DNA of 64,000 bases, from the NCBI RefSeq assembly GCF_000009985.1, contig NC_007626.1, positions 4,085,943-4,149,942 on the forward strand. Reading direction: 5' to 3'. Below, piece after piece: positions 1-10,700 of this stretch; the stretch's first letter is position 1; each line of letters opens with the position of its first letter. The notes under the pieces are model-generated. The model made no database searches. It was not told the origin of the DNA and saw only the letters and a list, made by a program, of their open reading frames with translations. The stretch is from Paramagnetospirillum magneticum AMB-1. Its GTDB lineage: Bacteria > Pseudomonadota > Alphaproteobacteria > Rhodospirillales > Magnetospirillaceae. Position numbers and translations under genes: made by a program.

Positions 1-1265
1 TGCTGGCCCGCGCCGCAATCGTCCTGAGCGCACTCCTCGTTGCCTGTATCCCCCTCCGGCCCAGTGCGGCCCAGGAGGTGGACCGTATCGCCGCCGTGGT
101 CAACGACGAGATCATCTCGATCCGCGACCTGGATGCCCGCCTGAAGCTGGCCATCACGGTTTCGGGCCTGCCCGACAACATCGAAAGCCGCCGCCGCGCC
201 GTTCCCCAAGTGCTGCGCAAAATGGTCGATGAGCGGGTGCAGGCGCAGGAGGCCGCCCGCCTGAGGGTCGCTGCCGGCGCCGACGAAGTGGCGCGCGGCG
301 TGGCCAACGTGGAAAACCAGAACCGCATGCCACCCGGCTCGTTGTTGCCCTCGCTGGCCAAAGCCGGCGTCGATCCTGATGCCGTCAAGGATCAGATCAA
401 GGCGGATATCATCTGGGTCAAGCTGATCATGCGCACGCTCCAACCCACCATTCGGGTGGGCGAGGATGAGATCACCGAGCGGATCGAAACCCTGCGCCAG
501 CAATTCGGACAGCCGGAATTCATGCTGGCCGAGATCTTCCTGCCGGTGGATTCACCGCGCCAGGAAGAGGAGTCCAAGCGTCTTGGCGAACGCCTGATCG
601 AGCAGTTGCGCGCCGGCGCCCCGTTCCAGGCCCTGGCCCGGCAATTCTCCCAAAGCGGCACCGCCAACAACGGCGGCGTTCTCGGCTGGCTCTCCGCTGC
701 CGCTCTGGAGGACGACATCCGCGAGACGGTGTCGCGCCTGGATAAGGGACAGGTCAGCGGACTGGTCCGTACCGGAACCGGTTACGCCATCCTGGCCCTG
801 ATCGACAAGCGGGTGGCGGGCGAAAGCAACGTCAGCGACCCCAAGCTCAACATTTCCCAGGTGTTCTTTCCGGTGCCGCCGGGCTCCCCTCCCATCTCCC
901 AGTTGATGGCCAAGGCCGCCGAGCTGACGGCGAACGTCCGATCCTGCGACGAGATGGATGATCTGGGACGCAAGCTCAATTCGGAACAGTCCGGCCGTCG
1001 CGATGGCGTCACCCTTTCCGTTCTGCCGCAGAACATCCGGTCCGTGGCCAGTTCTCTGCCCCTCCACAAGGCCAGCGCTCCCATCAACATGGGCAAGGCC
1101 CTGCTGGTGCTGATGGTCTGCTCACGCGACGAAAATGTCAGCAAGGGCGGATTGCCGTCCCGTGAGGCCATGCGCCGCACCATCGAGGAAGAGCGCCTGG
1201 AGATGCTGGCCAAACGCTATCTGCGCGATCTTCGCCGCGCCGCCTTCATCGATTTCCGGCTCTGA
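1..1265 (+). CDS. surA: SurA-type periplasmic peptidyl-prolyl isomerase (5' end outside window)
   Basis: The reading frame is already open at the first bases and encodes a hydrophobic signal segment ending in SAAQEVDR, so the start codon lies before the window; the first in-window GTG (78) would remove the signal peptide. After the SurA N-terminal helical region (DRIAAVVNDEIIS onward) comes one parvulin domain, about residues 150-245 counted from 78 (AEIFLPV, ARQFSQSG, GGVLGWL, GYAILALI). SurA is a periplasmic chaperone for outer-membrane proteins. pdxA and ksgA follow at once, the conserved surA-pdxA-ksgA order, which supports the call. Only one parvulin domain is clear; E. coli SurA has two. 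Confidence 0.85.
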   Translation, partial: LARAAIVLSALLVACIPLRPSAAQEVDRIAAVVNDEIISIRDLDARLKLAITVSGLPDNIESRRRAVPQVLRKMVDERVQAQEAARLRVAAGADEVARGVANVENQNRMPPGSLLPSLAKAGVDPDAVKDQIKADIIWVKLIMRTLQPTIRVGEDEITERIETLRQQFGQPEFMLAEIFLPVDSPRQEEESKRLGERLIEQLRAGAPFQALARQFSQSGTANNGGVLGWLSAAALEDDIRETVSRLDKGQVSGLVRTGTGYAILALIDKRVAGESNVSDPKLNISQVFFPVPPGSPPISQLMAKAAELTANVRSCDEMDDLGRKLNSEQSGRRDGVTLSVLPQNIRSVASSLPLHKASAPINMGKALLVLMVCSRDENVSKGGLPSREAMRRTIEEERLEMLAKRYLRDLRRAAFIDFRL

Positions 1266-1287
1266 TGCCGATGCAAGGCCGACCGGC

Positions 1288-2292
1288 ATGACCATCCTCG
1301 CCCTGACCATGGGCGAGCCCGCCGGAATCGGAGGCGACATCGCCCTGCGGGCCTGGAGTGAACGCGGCGTCAATGGCGCTCCGCCCTTCATGCTCATCGA
1401 CGATGCCGGGCGCCTGCGGTCCCTGGCCGCCCGACTTGGCCTGGACGTGCCGGTGGTGGAGGTCTCGTCCCCGACCGAGGCGGAGGCGGCCTTCGCCGTT
1501 GCTCTTCCCGTCCTGCATCAGCCCCTGGCCGTCAGGGTCGAGCCGGGCCGGCCCGATCCCGCCAACGTGCCCATGGTCACGGCGGCCATCGAGCGAGCCG
1601 TGGCCCTGGCCCTGGCCGGCGAGGTGGCGGGTCTGGTCACCAACCCCATCCACAAGCACGTGATGTACCAGGGCGGCTTCGCCTTCCCCGGCCATACCGA
1701 GTTCCTGGCCGCCCTGCTGGGCCGTCCGGATCTGCGCGAAGTGATGATGCTGGCCTGCCCCGAATTGCGGGTGGTGCCGGTGACCATCCATCTGGGCCTG
1801 TCCGAGGCCATCCGCACCCTGACCCGGGCCGACATCGTCGAGATCGGGCGCATCGTCGCTAGGGCGCTGGAGGTGGATTTCGCCATTTCCCGCCCGCGTC
1901 TGGCCGTGGCCGGGCTCAACCCCCATGCCGGCGAAGGCGGCGCCATGGGGCGCGAGGACGAGGACATGGTCGCCCCTGCCGTGGCCGATCTGCGGGCGCT
2001 GGGCATCGACGCCGTCGGCCCCCTGCCCTCGGACACCCTGTTCCATGCGCGCGCCCGCCGGGGCTATGACGCCGCGCTGTGCATGTATCACGATCAGGCG
2101 CTGATCCCCATCAAGACCATCGACTTCGATGGCGGCGTCAATGTCACCCTGGGCCTGCCCATGGTCCGCACCTCGCCCGATCACGGCACCGCCTTCGATC
2201 TGGCCGGCAGCGGCCAGGCCCGGCCGGACAGCCTGGTGGCCGCCCTGACCATGGCCGCCACCATCGCCTTGAATCGAGCCCGTCATGGCTGA
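1288..2292 (+). CDS. pdxA: 4-hydroxythreonine-4-phosphate dehydrogenase
   Basis: A 334-residue protein starting [16 protein letters not shown], the typical PdxA N-terminus, which fixes the start at 1288 although the frame is open further upstream. Metal and substrate motifs are visible: NPIHKHV, FPGHTEF, the metal-binding NPHAGEGG and the C-terminal [12 protein letters not shown]. The enzyme oxidises and decarboxylates 4-phosphohydroxy-L-threonine in the DXP-dependent pyridoxal phosphate pathway, in the cytoplasm. It begins 22 bases after the surA stop and overlaps ksgA by 8 bases, so the three genes are almost certainly co-transcribed. Length is normal for the family. Confidence 0.95.
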   Translation: MTILALTMGEPAGIGGDIALRAWSERGVNGAPPFMLIDDAGRLRSLAARLGLDVPVVEVSSPTEAEAAFAVALPVLHQPLAVRVEPGRPDPANVPMVTAAIERAVALALAGEVAGLVTNPIHKHVMYQGGFAFPGHTEFLAALLGRPDLREVMMLACPELRVVPVTIHLGLSEAIRTLTRADIVEIGRIVARALEVDFAISRPRLAVAGLNPHAGEGGAMGREDEDMVAPAVADLRALGIDAVGPLPSDTLFHARARRGYDAALCMYHDQALIPIKTIDFDGGVNVTLGLPMVRTSPDHGTAFDLAGSGQARPDSLVAALTMAATIALNRARHG

Positions 2293-3130
2293 TCTGCCGC
2301 CGCTCCGGGAGGTCATCGCCCGCCACGGCCTCGACGCCAGGAAGTCGCTGGGCCAGCACTTCCTGTTCGACCTCAACCTGACGGGGCGCATCGCCCGCGC
2401 CGCCGGGGACCTGACCGTCGGCTCGGTGATCGAGATCGGCCCCGGGCCAGGCGGCCTCACCCGCGCCCTGCTGGATGCCGGGGCGCGCCAGGTGATCGCC
2501 ATCGAGCGCGATGACCGCGCCATTGCCATTCAGAACGAGATCGCCGAAGCCTATCCCGGCCGGCTGGAGATCATGGCCGCCGACGCCATGACCGTCGACG
2601 CCGCCGAACTGGGCGAGGTCCCGCGCCGCATCGTCGCCAACCTGCCCTACAACATCTCCACAGCCTTGCTGCTGGGCTGGCTGCGGCGCGCCGACGCCTT
2701 CGAGCGTCTGGTGCTGATGTTCCAGAAGGAGGTGGTGGACCGCCTGGCCGCGCCGCCGCGCTCGGAGCATTACGGCCGCCTGTCGGTGATCACCCAATGG
2801 CGGTGCGAGGTGCGGCCGCTGTTCAATGTGGACCGTCGCGCCTTCACCCCGCCGCCGGCCGTGACCTCCACCGTGGTGGATTTGATCCCGCGGGCCGAGC
2901 CCCTGGCCCCCGCCCGCTTCGAGACCCTGGAACGGGTCACCGCCGCCGCCTTCGGCCAGCGCCGCAAGATGCTGCGCTCCAGCCTGAAGTCCCTCGGCGG
3001 CGCCGAGGACCTGCTGGAGCGCACCGGCATCCTGCCGACGGCCCGGGCCGAGGAAATCCCGGTGGAGGGTTTTTGCGCCCTGGCCCGTGCGCTGGACGCC
3101 CGGACTCTTGACGGACATCAGAGCGCCTGA
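2285..3130 (+). CDS. ksgA: 16S rRNA dimethyladenosine transferase KsgA
   Basis: A 281-residue SAM-dependent methyltransferase of normal length. Diagnostic motifs are KSLGQHFL (about residues 20-27), the SAM-binding [11 protein letters not shown] and the catalytic NLPYNIS. KsgA dimethylates two adjacent adenines in helix 45 of 16S rRNA late in 30S assembly. The ATG lies inside the end of pdxA (8-base overlap), indicating translational coupling. Confidence 0.96.
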   Translation: MADLPPLREVIARHGLDARKSLGQHFLFDLNLTGRIARAAGDLTVGSVIEIGPGPGGLTRALLDAGARQVIAIERDDRAIAIQNEIAEAYPGRLEIMAADAMTVDAAELGEVPRRIVANLPYNISTALLLGWLRRADAFERLVLMFQKEVVDRLAAPPRSEHYGRLSVITQWRCEVRPLFNVDRRAFTPPPAVTSTVVDLIPRAEPLAPARFETLERVTAAAFGQRRKMLRSSLKSLGGAEDLLERTGILPTARAEEIPVEGFCALARALDARTLDGHQSA

Positions 3131-3173
3131 CCGGCGGCGTGCTATACTGACCTTCAATCGACAGGAGGCCCCC

Positions 3174-3380
3174 ATGAGCGGTTGGGGATGTCCGCATCAG
3201 GACCAGGAAAAGTGCAACCGGCTGGGCGGACTGCCCTGCGACCCCGGCATGAAGGGCTGCATTCTGGCCGGACGCTTCAGGTTTTCCAATCCGGCAAAGA
3301 ACAGGTCGGTAAAATCTTCGGACGGAGGTGGCGCAACCAATGCCCCCGAAGAGGAAGACGACTCATCCGTTCAGTCTTAG
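3174..3380 (+). CDS. Small four-cysteine hypothetical protein
   Basis: A 68-residue protein preceded by a strong AGGAGG ribosome site 5 bases before the ATG, which decides this start over an upstream one inside ksgA. The N-terminal half has four cysteines (GCPHQ, KCNRL, PCDPG, GCILA), which could bind a metal or form a small fold; the C-terminal half is polar and acidic (APEEEDD). I do not recognise the family. It lies 43 bases after ksgA in the same direction and could be read through from that operon. Confidence 0.6.
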   Translation: MSGWGCPHQDQEKCNRLGGLPCDPGMKGCILAGRFRFSNPAKNRSVKSSDGGGATNAPEEEDDSSVQS

Positions 3381-3521
3381 GGCGTCATACCAAAAGCCCC
3401 GACCCGCCTGAACGCAGGCGTTGACGCATCCCCTGGCAATAGGTTTTAGTGAGTCCCAATATCTAAGGTACCCGATAGAGGTGCCGTTGAATGGGTGAAT
3501 TGTACTCTGGGAGAAAGCGGA

Positions 3522-4934
3522 ATGACGGCTGAGCGCGTTGGGAATTCCCCGACGGCGGAGAGTGTTGATTCATTCGCCACCGAGGTCTTGAAGCAGATCG
3601 ACAGTCTCAGCCTTGAGGTCGCCGACATCGCCGGCACCATGGATGGCCTGACCCGTTTCGTGAAGCATCAGGAAGAACTGTTCGGCCATCTCAAGATGAT
3701 CGCCCACGCCATGGCCGAGACCATCGGGCTGATCGACAATGCCGGCCGCGAGACCCGCGACATGACGGTCCAGGCCGGGCATCAATCCTCGGAATCCCTG
3801 CGCACGGTGGAAGAGGCCCTGTCGGGCGTCAACCAGCTGGTGGGCGCGGTCCAGGGCATCGAGGAGCGGCTCGAAGGCCTGGAAGGCGCCCTGGGCGAAG
3901 TCAGCACCATGTCGCGCAACATCCAGAAGATCGCGCGCCAGACCAACCTCCTGGCCTTGAACGCCACCATCGAGGCGGCCCGGGCCGGCGAGGCGGGCAA
4001 GGGCTTCGCCGTGGTCGCCACCGAGGTCAAGACCCTGGCGCGCCAGACCGCCGACGTCACCAGCGGCATCGACGAAACCGTGCACAAGCTGTCGGGCTCG
4101 GTCACCGACCTGATCGAGACCTCCACCGACACCCTGAAAATGGCCGATTCCGTCGGCTCGGGGGTGGGCGTCATCAATCAGGCCGTCTCGGTGTTCGGCG
4201 ACGTCATCGAATCGGTGGAAAGCAAGGTGGGCGACATCTCCCAGGCCGCTTCCGCCTCCCTGTCCCAGTGCGGCGACGTGATCGGCGAAATCGACAAGTT
4301 CTTCGAAGGCATCGCCATGACCAGCGAAAGCCTGCGCAAGGCCGACGAGCGCATCGCCTCGTTGCTGGGCAATTCCGAGGAACTGATGGGCTATATCGCC
4401 GCCTCGGGCTTCCGCACCGCCGACACCCCGTTCATCGAGGCGATCCAGTCCGCCGCCCGTCAGGTGACCGCGGCGTTCGACCAGGGAATCGCCTCGGGCC
4501 GGATTTCAGTCTCCGACCTGTTCGACGAGAACTATCAGCCCATCGCCGGCACCAATCCGCAACAGCACAATTCGCGCTACGCCGCCTTCACCGATCTGGT
4601 GCTGCCCGATATCCAGGAGCCGCTGCTGGCCCTGGACAGCCGGGTGGCCTTCTGCGTCACCATCGACCGCAACGGCTATATCGCCACCCACAACAAGAAG
4701 GTGTCGAACCCCCAGGGCAGCGACCCGGTGTGGAACAACGCCAATTGCCGCAACCGGCGCATCTTCAACGACCGCACCGGATTGTCGGCGGGCAGGAACA
4801 CCAGACCCTTCCTGCTGCAGACCTATCGCCGCGACATGGGCGGCGGCCAGTTCATCATGATGAAGGACGTCTCTGCGCCCATCATGGTGCAGGGACGCCA
4901 CTGGGGCGGCATCCGCCTGGGCTACCGGATCTGA
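3522..4934 (+). CDS. Soluble methyl-accepting chemotaxis protein with C-terminal sensor domain
   Basis: A 470-residue chemoreceptor. The start at ATG 3522 is chosen because GGGAGAAAG sits just upstream. No membrane segment is visible. The signalling hairpin tip, with [20 protein letters not shown] and then [18 protein letters not shown], lies near residues 135-180 and is the part that contacts CheA/CheW. The last ~150 residues ([37 protein letters not shown]) look like a Cache-like small-molecule sensor domain placed after, not before, the signalling module. The receptor is therefore probably cytoplasmic and senses an internal cue. A terminator follows at once, so it is likely monocistronic. 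Confidence 0.88.
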   Translation: MTAERVGNSPTAESVDSFATEVLKQIDSLSLEVADIAGTMDGLTRFVKHQEELFGHLKMIAHAMAETIGLIDNAGRETRDMTVQAGHQSSESLRTVEEALSGVNQLVGAVQGIEERLEGLEGALGEVSTMSRNIQKIARQTNLLALNATIEAARAGEAGKGFAVVATEVKTLARQTADVTSGIDETVHKLSGSVTDLIETSTDTLKMADSVGSGVGVINQAVSVFGDVIESVESKVGDISQAASASLSQCGDVIGEIDKFFEGIAMTSESLRKADERIASLLGNSEELMGYIAASGFRTADTPFIEAIQSAARQVTAAFDQGIASGRISVSDLFDENYQPIAGTNPQQHNSRYAAFTDLVLPDIQEPLLALDSRVAFCVTIDRNGYIATHNKKVSNPQGSDPVWNNANCRNRRIFNDRTGLSAGRNTRPFLLQTYRRDMGGGQFIMMKDVSAPIMVQGRHWGGIRLGYRI

Positions 4935-4951
4935 TCAACGGCATTTTTGCG

Positions 4952-4986
4952 GGGGCCGCCTTCTTCAACCGGGGGATGGCGGCCCC
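4952..4986 (+). terminator. Rho-independent terminator after the chemoreceptor
   Basis: A perfect 9-bp stem (GGGGCCGCC at 4952-4960 with GGCGGCCCC at 4978-4986) is followed by TTCTTGTT, 17 bases after the chemoreceptor stop. Confidence 0.75.
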
Positions 4987-5039
4987 TTCTTGTTGGGCGT
5001 ATCATGGGCGATAGGTAGGCATTCCGCAGGGAGGCTTCC

Positions 5040-5747
5040 ATGACCACCAATATCCTTTCCGTAATCTCGGCCATGGCCGAAGTGGCGACGGTACCTCGCC
5101 AAGGCGAGCATCTGCGCCCACGTCAGCCGGTCATTACCCTGTCGCGCGATTTCGGCTCGGGCGGCGACGTCATCGCCACCCGGGTCTGCCAGCGACTGAA
5201 ACTGCCCCTCTACGACGAGGAATTGCTGCGCGAGGTGGCGGGCCGCCTCAACGACGACCCGGCCATCGTCCGCCTGATGGATGAAGGATTTGGCCGGGCC
5301 AAGGACATGTGGCTCTACCGCCTGTTCTCGGGCAAGGACATCAGTCCCGACGCCTATCGCGATTCCCTGGTCAAGGTGGTGATGAGCCTGGGACGCCTGG
5401 GCGGCATCATCGTCGGACGTGGCGCCCACATCATCCTGGCGGGTGAGTGCGCGTTGCGGGTGCGGGTGGCCGGCAGCCCCGAGGTCTGTGCCAAGCGCAT
5501 GGCCGAACAGGGCCACGGCAACGAGGCCGATCTTCTGGCCAAGGCCCAGGAGATCAATCACCGGCGCGGCAAGTTCGTGTGGGAGGCCTTTCACTCGCGC
5601 CTGTCCGACGCCAGCCAGTTCGACATCACCATCAATACCGACCGCATGGAGGATTTCGAGGATGTGGTCGAGACCATCGTCGTCATGGCCGAGGCGGTCC
5701 ATTCCGGCCGCGTGCTGCGTGGCGACCTGATGCACGCCCACGTCTGA
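5040..5747 (+). CDS. Cytidylate-kinase-like family protein
   Basis: A 235-residue protein of the cytidylate kinase-like P-loop family. After a ~30-residue N-terminal extension it reads ITLSRDFGSGGDVIATRVCQ, a phosphate-binding loop of the relaxed type seen in this family, then PLYDEELLREVA, a GRGAHIIL segment and the VRVAGSPEVCAKRM lid-like region. The family probably phosphorylates a nucleotide or similar small substrate, but the substrate of these proteins is not established. It stands alone between a terminator and the convergent cytochrome b561 gene. A housekeeping CMP kinase would be a different protein, so I give no symbol. Confidence 0.75.
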   Translation: MTTNILSVISAMAEVATVPRQGEHLRPRQPVITLSRDFGSGGDVIATRVCQRLKLPLYDEELLREVAGRLNDDPAIVRLMDEGFGRAKDMWLYRLFSGKDISPDAYRDSLVKVVMSLGRLGGIIVGRGAHIILAGECALRVRVAGSPEVCAKRMAEQGHGNEADLLAKAQEINHRRGKFVWEAFHSRLSDASQFDITINTDRMEDFEDVVETIVVMAEAVHSGRVLRGDLMHAHV

Positions 5748-5834
5748 CCCCGCTCGACCGCCGGGCGCCTGACACCCCGGCGGGCCGGGCCGGACCCGGG
5801 AGGGGAGTTCCCCCTCCTCTCCCGGATGTTGGGA

Positions 5835-6374
5835 TTATTTCCCCGGCAGCATGCGGGCCATGACGTCGTCGCGCAAGATGAAGCGGTGGCGCAGAGCCGC
5901 CGCCACATGACCGATCAGGATGGCGGCCAGGACCCAGCCCAGCACTTCATGCCCTTCCTTGAAGATGGCCTTGAGAGCGTCATCCTTGGCCACCAGGGCG
6001 GGGAGCACCAGCCCGAACACCGAGACCTCGCGCCCGCCGCTCTGGCTCATCAGGACGCCGTCCATCGGAATCAGCAGCATCAGAAGGTAAAGCGCCACAT
6101 GCCCGGCCTTGGCCAGGAGCTGTTCACCGGGGGACATGGACGACGGCAGGGGCGGCTGCGGCCGGATCAGCCGCCAGGCCAGCCGGGCCACCGCCATGAC
6201 CAACATGACCACGCCGATGGCCTTGTGCAGGCCGATCACCTCGGACCGCACCGGCCCCTTGGGCAGCGCGTCGATCATGTGCCCGACCACCCACAGGGCC
6301 AGGATGGCCGCGGCCATCACCCAGTGCAGCGTCCTTGCCACGGTGTCGTAGCGCGCCGGTACAGCAGTATTCAT
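5835..6374 (-). CDS. Cytochrome b561 family membrane protein
   Basis: A 179-residue protein with four hydrophobic helices and the b561 (YceJ/CybB) pattern: YDTVARTLHWVMAAAIL with the first haem histidine, GLHKAIGV, AGHVALYLLMLLIP and GHEVLGWVLAAILIGHVAAAL. Haem-ligating histidines are visible in helices 1, 2 and 4. The family moves electrons from quinol to periplasmic acceptors. It is convergent with the preceding kinase-like gene; the GC-rich partial hairpin around 5797-5826 may terminate both. Confidence 0.88.
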   Translation of the reverse strand: MNTAVPARYDTVARTLHWVMAAAILALWVVGHMIDALPKGPVRSEVIGLHKAIGVVMLVMAVARLAWRLIRPQPPLPSSMSPGEQLLAKAGHVALYLLMLLIPMDGVLMSQSGGREVSVFGLVLPALVAKDDALKAIFKEGHEVLGWVLAAILIGHVAAALRHRFILRDDVMARMLPGK

Positions 6375-6469
6375 GGCAGGTCCCCAACCTTTCGAGTCGG
6401 CGAGCAGCCTAGCACGATACCCCGGAGGTTGACATTGCCGACCGAGCGCATACCCTTCATGAGGGGTTT

Positions 6470-6617
6470 ATACCAACCTGCGTCGAGTGAAACTCATCGC
6501 GGGTTGGCTAGGCCCAAGGGGCCGCGCGCCTTGCGGCGCGGGAGGCAAGGGCGCACAGCGCCCGCCCGCCGCATGAGGGCGCTGCGGTGATCGGTTTCGA
6601 TCGCCGCAGCTTGGTAT
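6470..6617. repeat. Dispersed 148-bp intergenic repeat, copy 1
   Basis: This segment begins ATACCAA and ends TTGGTAT, a 7-bp terminal inverted repeat, and is closely matched by 36864-37012 (shared GAGTGAAACTCATCGCGGG, GTGATCGGTTTCGATC and most bases between). It has several internal GC-rich hairpins and no credible gene. It lies directly upstream of the SPOR-like gene and overlaps a possible but unlikely upstream start of that gene at 6587. It looks like a small MITE-like or REP-like element. Confidence 0.75.
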
Positions 6618-6634
6618 TATCGGGGTTGCTGCCA

Positions 6635-7627
6635 ATGGCACGTCGCGCATTGCACATAGCTTCCGTCGCGGCATGTCTCGCGACACTGTCGGGCATGGCC
6701 GGCTGCGGCGGCATCGTCGGCGTCCCTCCGCCTGCGGAATCCTGGCCCTCGCCACAGCCGGAGGTCGTGCCGGAGCCGGTGCGCTACCCCGAGGTCCGCC
6801 TCAACGTCCCCACGGTCATCGCTTCAGATCCCGAGGCCCAGCGCTTCCTGCTGCTGCGCCAGCTGGTGGAAGCCGGGCTGGTCACGCCCGACGAAGCCTC
6901 GATCCGACGCAACGCCAATATTGGCGCGCTTCTGCCCTATTCCGCGCCGCCCCCGGCCTCCGGGCTGGGACGGCCGGTGGCGTTGCGCGACATCGCCGAC
7001 CGCCTGTCCCGCCTGTCGGTCCCCACGGCCGGTGTACCGGCCTCGGTCCGGCAGGCCGAGCGCGACTTCCTGATGGACGGCCTGCTGCCGGCCGAGCCCA
7101 GCTTGCGGACACCGCCGGCACGCAAGGACAGCCCCGCCCTGGCCACGGGCCGGCGGCGAGCCGAGGATATGGCCCGCCTCGGCCTGGTGGAGCATGACGA
7201 GTTTCAGCGGGAAATGGCCGCCATCATCGCCGCCGAGCGGGACCTGGCCAATGCCCCCCCCCCTCCGCCGCCGCCGCCCAAGAAGAAGAGGCCCGCACCA
7301 AAGAAGACCGTCCCCGACGGCGGCGTGCCCGGCGCCACCCGCGAGGGCGACACCCCCGGCGGAATCGTGCCGTTCAATCCCAAGGCAACCTTGGGCCTCC
7401 ACCTTCTGTCCATGGCGTCCCCCAACATGACGGACAAGGCTGTGGACGCCCTGAAGAAGGAATATCCAGAACTGTCCGCCCTGGAGTTCAAGGCGGTCAA
7501 AACCGATATTCCCGACCTGGGCACCACCTATCGCCTGATCGCCGGCCCCATGTCGGGAGCCGATGCCGACACCCTGTGCCGGGCATTGCGCGGCAAGGGC
7601 CAGTCGTGCGCCATCGCAAACTTTTAG
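6635..7627 (+). CDS. Probable SPOR-like lipoprotein
   Basis: About 330 residues. The start at 6635 gives a signal-like N-terminus (MARRALHIASVAACLATLSG) ending in a plausible lipobox (MAGC); the upstream start at 6587 lies inside a dispersed repeat and is rejected. The middle is low complexity with a run of nine prolines followed by KKKRPAPKK, typical of a periplasm-spanning linker. The last ~75 residues (LGLHLLSMASPNMTDKAVDA through QSCAIANF) resemble a SPOR domain, which binds denuded peptidoglycan at the septum. The function is inferred from this layout only. Confidence 0.6.
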   Translation: MARRALHIASVAACLATLSGMAGCGGIVGVPPPAESWPSPQPEVVPEPVRYPEVRLNVPTVIASDPEAQRFLLLRQLVEAGLVTPDEASIRRNANIGALLPYSAPPPASGLGRPVALRDIADRLSRLSVPTAGVPASVRQAERDFLMDGLLPAEPSLRTPPARKDSPALATGRRRAEDMARLGLVEHDEFQREMAAIIAAERDLANAPPPPPPPPKKKRPAPKKTVPDGGVPGATREGDTPGGIVPFNPKATLGLHLLSMASPNMTDKAVDALKKEYPELSALEFKAVKTDIPDLGTTYRLIAGPMSGADADTLCRALRGKGQSCAIANF

Positions 7628-7726
7628 GAGCGGCACCATGCCGACATTGCCGCAAACGGAGCCCCGGCATCCGTAGAAACCCTTGCCCTCCCCCAGGGAG
7701 CAGCCTATTCTTTCGTCAAGCTATAT

Positions 7727-10700
7727 ATGGCGTTTGGCGTGACACATCCCCCATCGTCCCCTTCCTCGGCCGGCCCGACAACATCCGCGCCCAATGCGCA
7801 GGACCAGCGGGATTCTGACGCCAGGCGCTTTACCCGCCGCCTTGTTTCCGCCGTCCTGGCCCTCAATCTTTTCGTCGGCGCGCTGGTCGCCAGCGTCCTG
7901 GTCATGAGCCGGTCCCAGCACCGGCATCAGGCCATGGCCGTGGCCGATAACCTTTCCACCGTGCTGCGGACCAATCTGCATGGCACCATCGCCAAGATCG
8001 ACCTGACCTTGCTGGCGGTCGCCGACGAGATCGCGCGCCAGGAGAGGGTCGGCGGGGTCGACGCCGCCCAGATCGAGGATCTGCTGCGACGTCACGACGA
8101 GCGCCTGCCCGAGGCGCTGGGGTTGCGGGTGGTCGACGCCTCGGGAATCATCCGTTACGGGGTGACCGGCATCAAGGTCGCCCAGGCCAGTATCGCCGAC
8201 CGGCCGCAATTCATCAAAATGCGGGACGACCCGAAGGCCGGACTGGTCATCTCCAAGCCGGTTCTCGGCCGCGCCGCCCAGACCTGGATGGTCACCCTGA
8301 GCCGGCGCCTCAACGCGCCCGACGGCTCGTTCGCGGGCGATGTGCATGTGGCCCTGCCGCTCGACAAATTCACGGAAAGCTTTTCCGCCATCGATGTCGG
8401 CCCCCAGGGTTCGGTCAGCCTCTGGGATGACGGCCCCTCCATTCTGGCCCGCGCCCCCGAGCTGGACGGCCCCGGCGGCGTGGTGGCCAAGGCGCCGAAG
8501 CCGTCGCCGCAATTGCTGTCGCTCATTCAGTCCGGGACCGGCAAGGCGGCCTATCACGCGGATTCCAATGTGGACGGCGTCGCGCGCAGCTATCACCTCA
8601 GCCGGATCGGCAGCTTTCCCCTCTGGGTGATCGTCGGCCTGAGCGAGGACGACTATCTCGCCGATTGGCGGCGACAGGCACTGATCATGGTGGCCGTCGC
8701 CATGGGCTTCTCGCTGCTCAGCGTGACCGTGGCGACCCTGCTTCTGCGCAGCTGGCGCAACCGCCACGCGGCGGCCCGCGCCCTGGAGGCCGCCCATGTC
8801 CAGACCGAGGAGGCTCGTCACCGCCTGGAGCTGATCCTGGCCTCGGCGGGCGAAGGCATTTGCGGCGTCGATCCCGAGGGCCGGATCACCTTCATCAATC
8901 CGGCGGCCCGGCGCATGCTGGGCTGGAGCGAGACCGAGGGTGTCGGCCTCAACCTGCACGAGGAGGTCCATCATCACCGGGCCGATGGCAGCGAATTCCC
9001 CGCCGTCGCCTGTCCCGTGTGGCAAACCCTGCACGACGGCAACATTCGCCACGTCCCCCGCGATGTCCATTGGCGGCGGGACGGCACCCCCGTCACGGTG
9101 GAATTCACCACCGCCCCCATCATTCAGAACGGCCGCGTGGCTGGGGCCGTCACCCTGTTCCGCGACATCGCCCGGCGCATCCGGGCCGAGTCCGAAGCCG
9201 CCCGCAACCTGGCGGTGACCACGGCGCTGGGCGGCATCCTGCGCCACTCGCTGGAAGACCGGCGCCTGAACGACATCTTGCACGATTCCCTGGTGGAAAT
9301 CCTCAGCCTACCCTGGCTGAACGTGGAGGAACGGGGCGCCATCTTCCTCGCCCAGCCCGACGGCAAGACCCTGGCGCTGGTAGCCGAGCACAATATGTCA
9401 CAGGCCATCATCCAGGCCTGCACCGTCATCCGGATGGGGAATTGCCTGTGCGGCGCCGCCGCGGAACGGCGCGAAGCGGTGTTTGCCTCCCACGTGGACG
9501 AGCGGCACCAGACCCAGGTGCCCGACATGCACCCCCACGGGCATTACTGCATACCCATCATGAACGGCCCCGATCTTCTGGGCGTGCTCAACACCTATAT
9601 CGGCCACGGCCATCCATGGCAGAAGGAGGAAGAGCATTTCCTGAGGATGGTCGCCGACACCCTGGCGGGCATCATCCGCCGCAAGCAGATCGAGGAAACG
9701 CTGAGGAACAGCGAGGAACTGTCCAAGACCCTGCTCAACGCCACCATCGACGGCGCCCTGCTGATGACTCCCGAGGGGCGGATCCTGGCCACCAACGAGG
9801 CCCTGGCCGCACGCTTCGCCACAACCCCCGCCCAGATGCCAGGCACCTCGTTCTTTGACTGGCTGCCGCAGCCCCTGGCTGAAAGGCGTCGCGACCAGTT
9901 CGCCCAGGTCCTGGCCGACAGGCGGCCCCTGCACAGCGTCGACGAGCGCGGCGGCGCCATCTTCGACAACCGCATCTATCCCGTTCAGGATGGGGACGGA
10001 GAGATCCGGCGGATGGCCGTGTTCTCCCGCGATGTCACCGAACAGCGCCATGCGCAAAAAGCCATCGAGAAGGCCTTGGCCGATCTGGCACGCTCCAATG
10101 CCGAACTGGAGCAGTTCGCCTATGTGGCCTCCCATGATCTGCGCGAGCCGCTGCGCGCCATCACCGGCCATCTGCAACTGCTTCAGCGCCTGGCCAAGGA
10201 CAAGCTGGACGACTATGCCCTCGAATCCCTGCTGTTCGCCGTCGACGGCGCGCGACGCATGGATCTGCTGATCCGCGATCTGCTGGACTATTCGCGCATC
10301 GGCCACGCCGACCGCGAGATGGAAGACCTGGACCTGGGCGAAGTCATCGCCGACGCCCTGTCCAACCTGTCCGCCGCCATCGCCGAGGGCCACGCCACCG
10401 TGACCACCGCCACGGGCATGCCCCACGCCCATGGCAATCGCATGGAGCTGACCCGCCTGTTCCAGAACCTGATCGGCAACGCCCTGAAATACAGGAACCC
10501 CGAGCGCCCTCCAGAGGTCGAGCTGCGGGCGGTGCGGGTCGGCGGCGCCTGGGACATCTCCATCCGCGACAACGGCATCGGCATCGAGCCCGAGTATTTC
10601 AACCGCATCTTCATGATCTTCCAGCGCCTGCACGGACGGGGCCAGTACGAGGGCACCGGCATCGGACTGGCCGTCTGCCGCAAGATCGTCGACCGCCACG

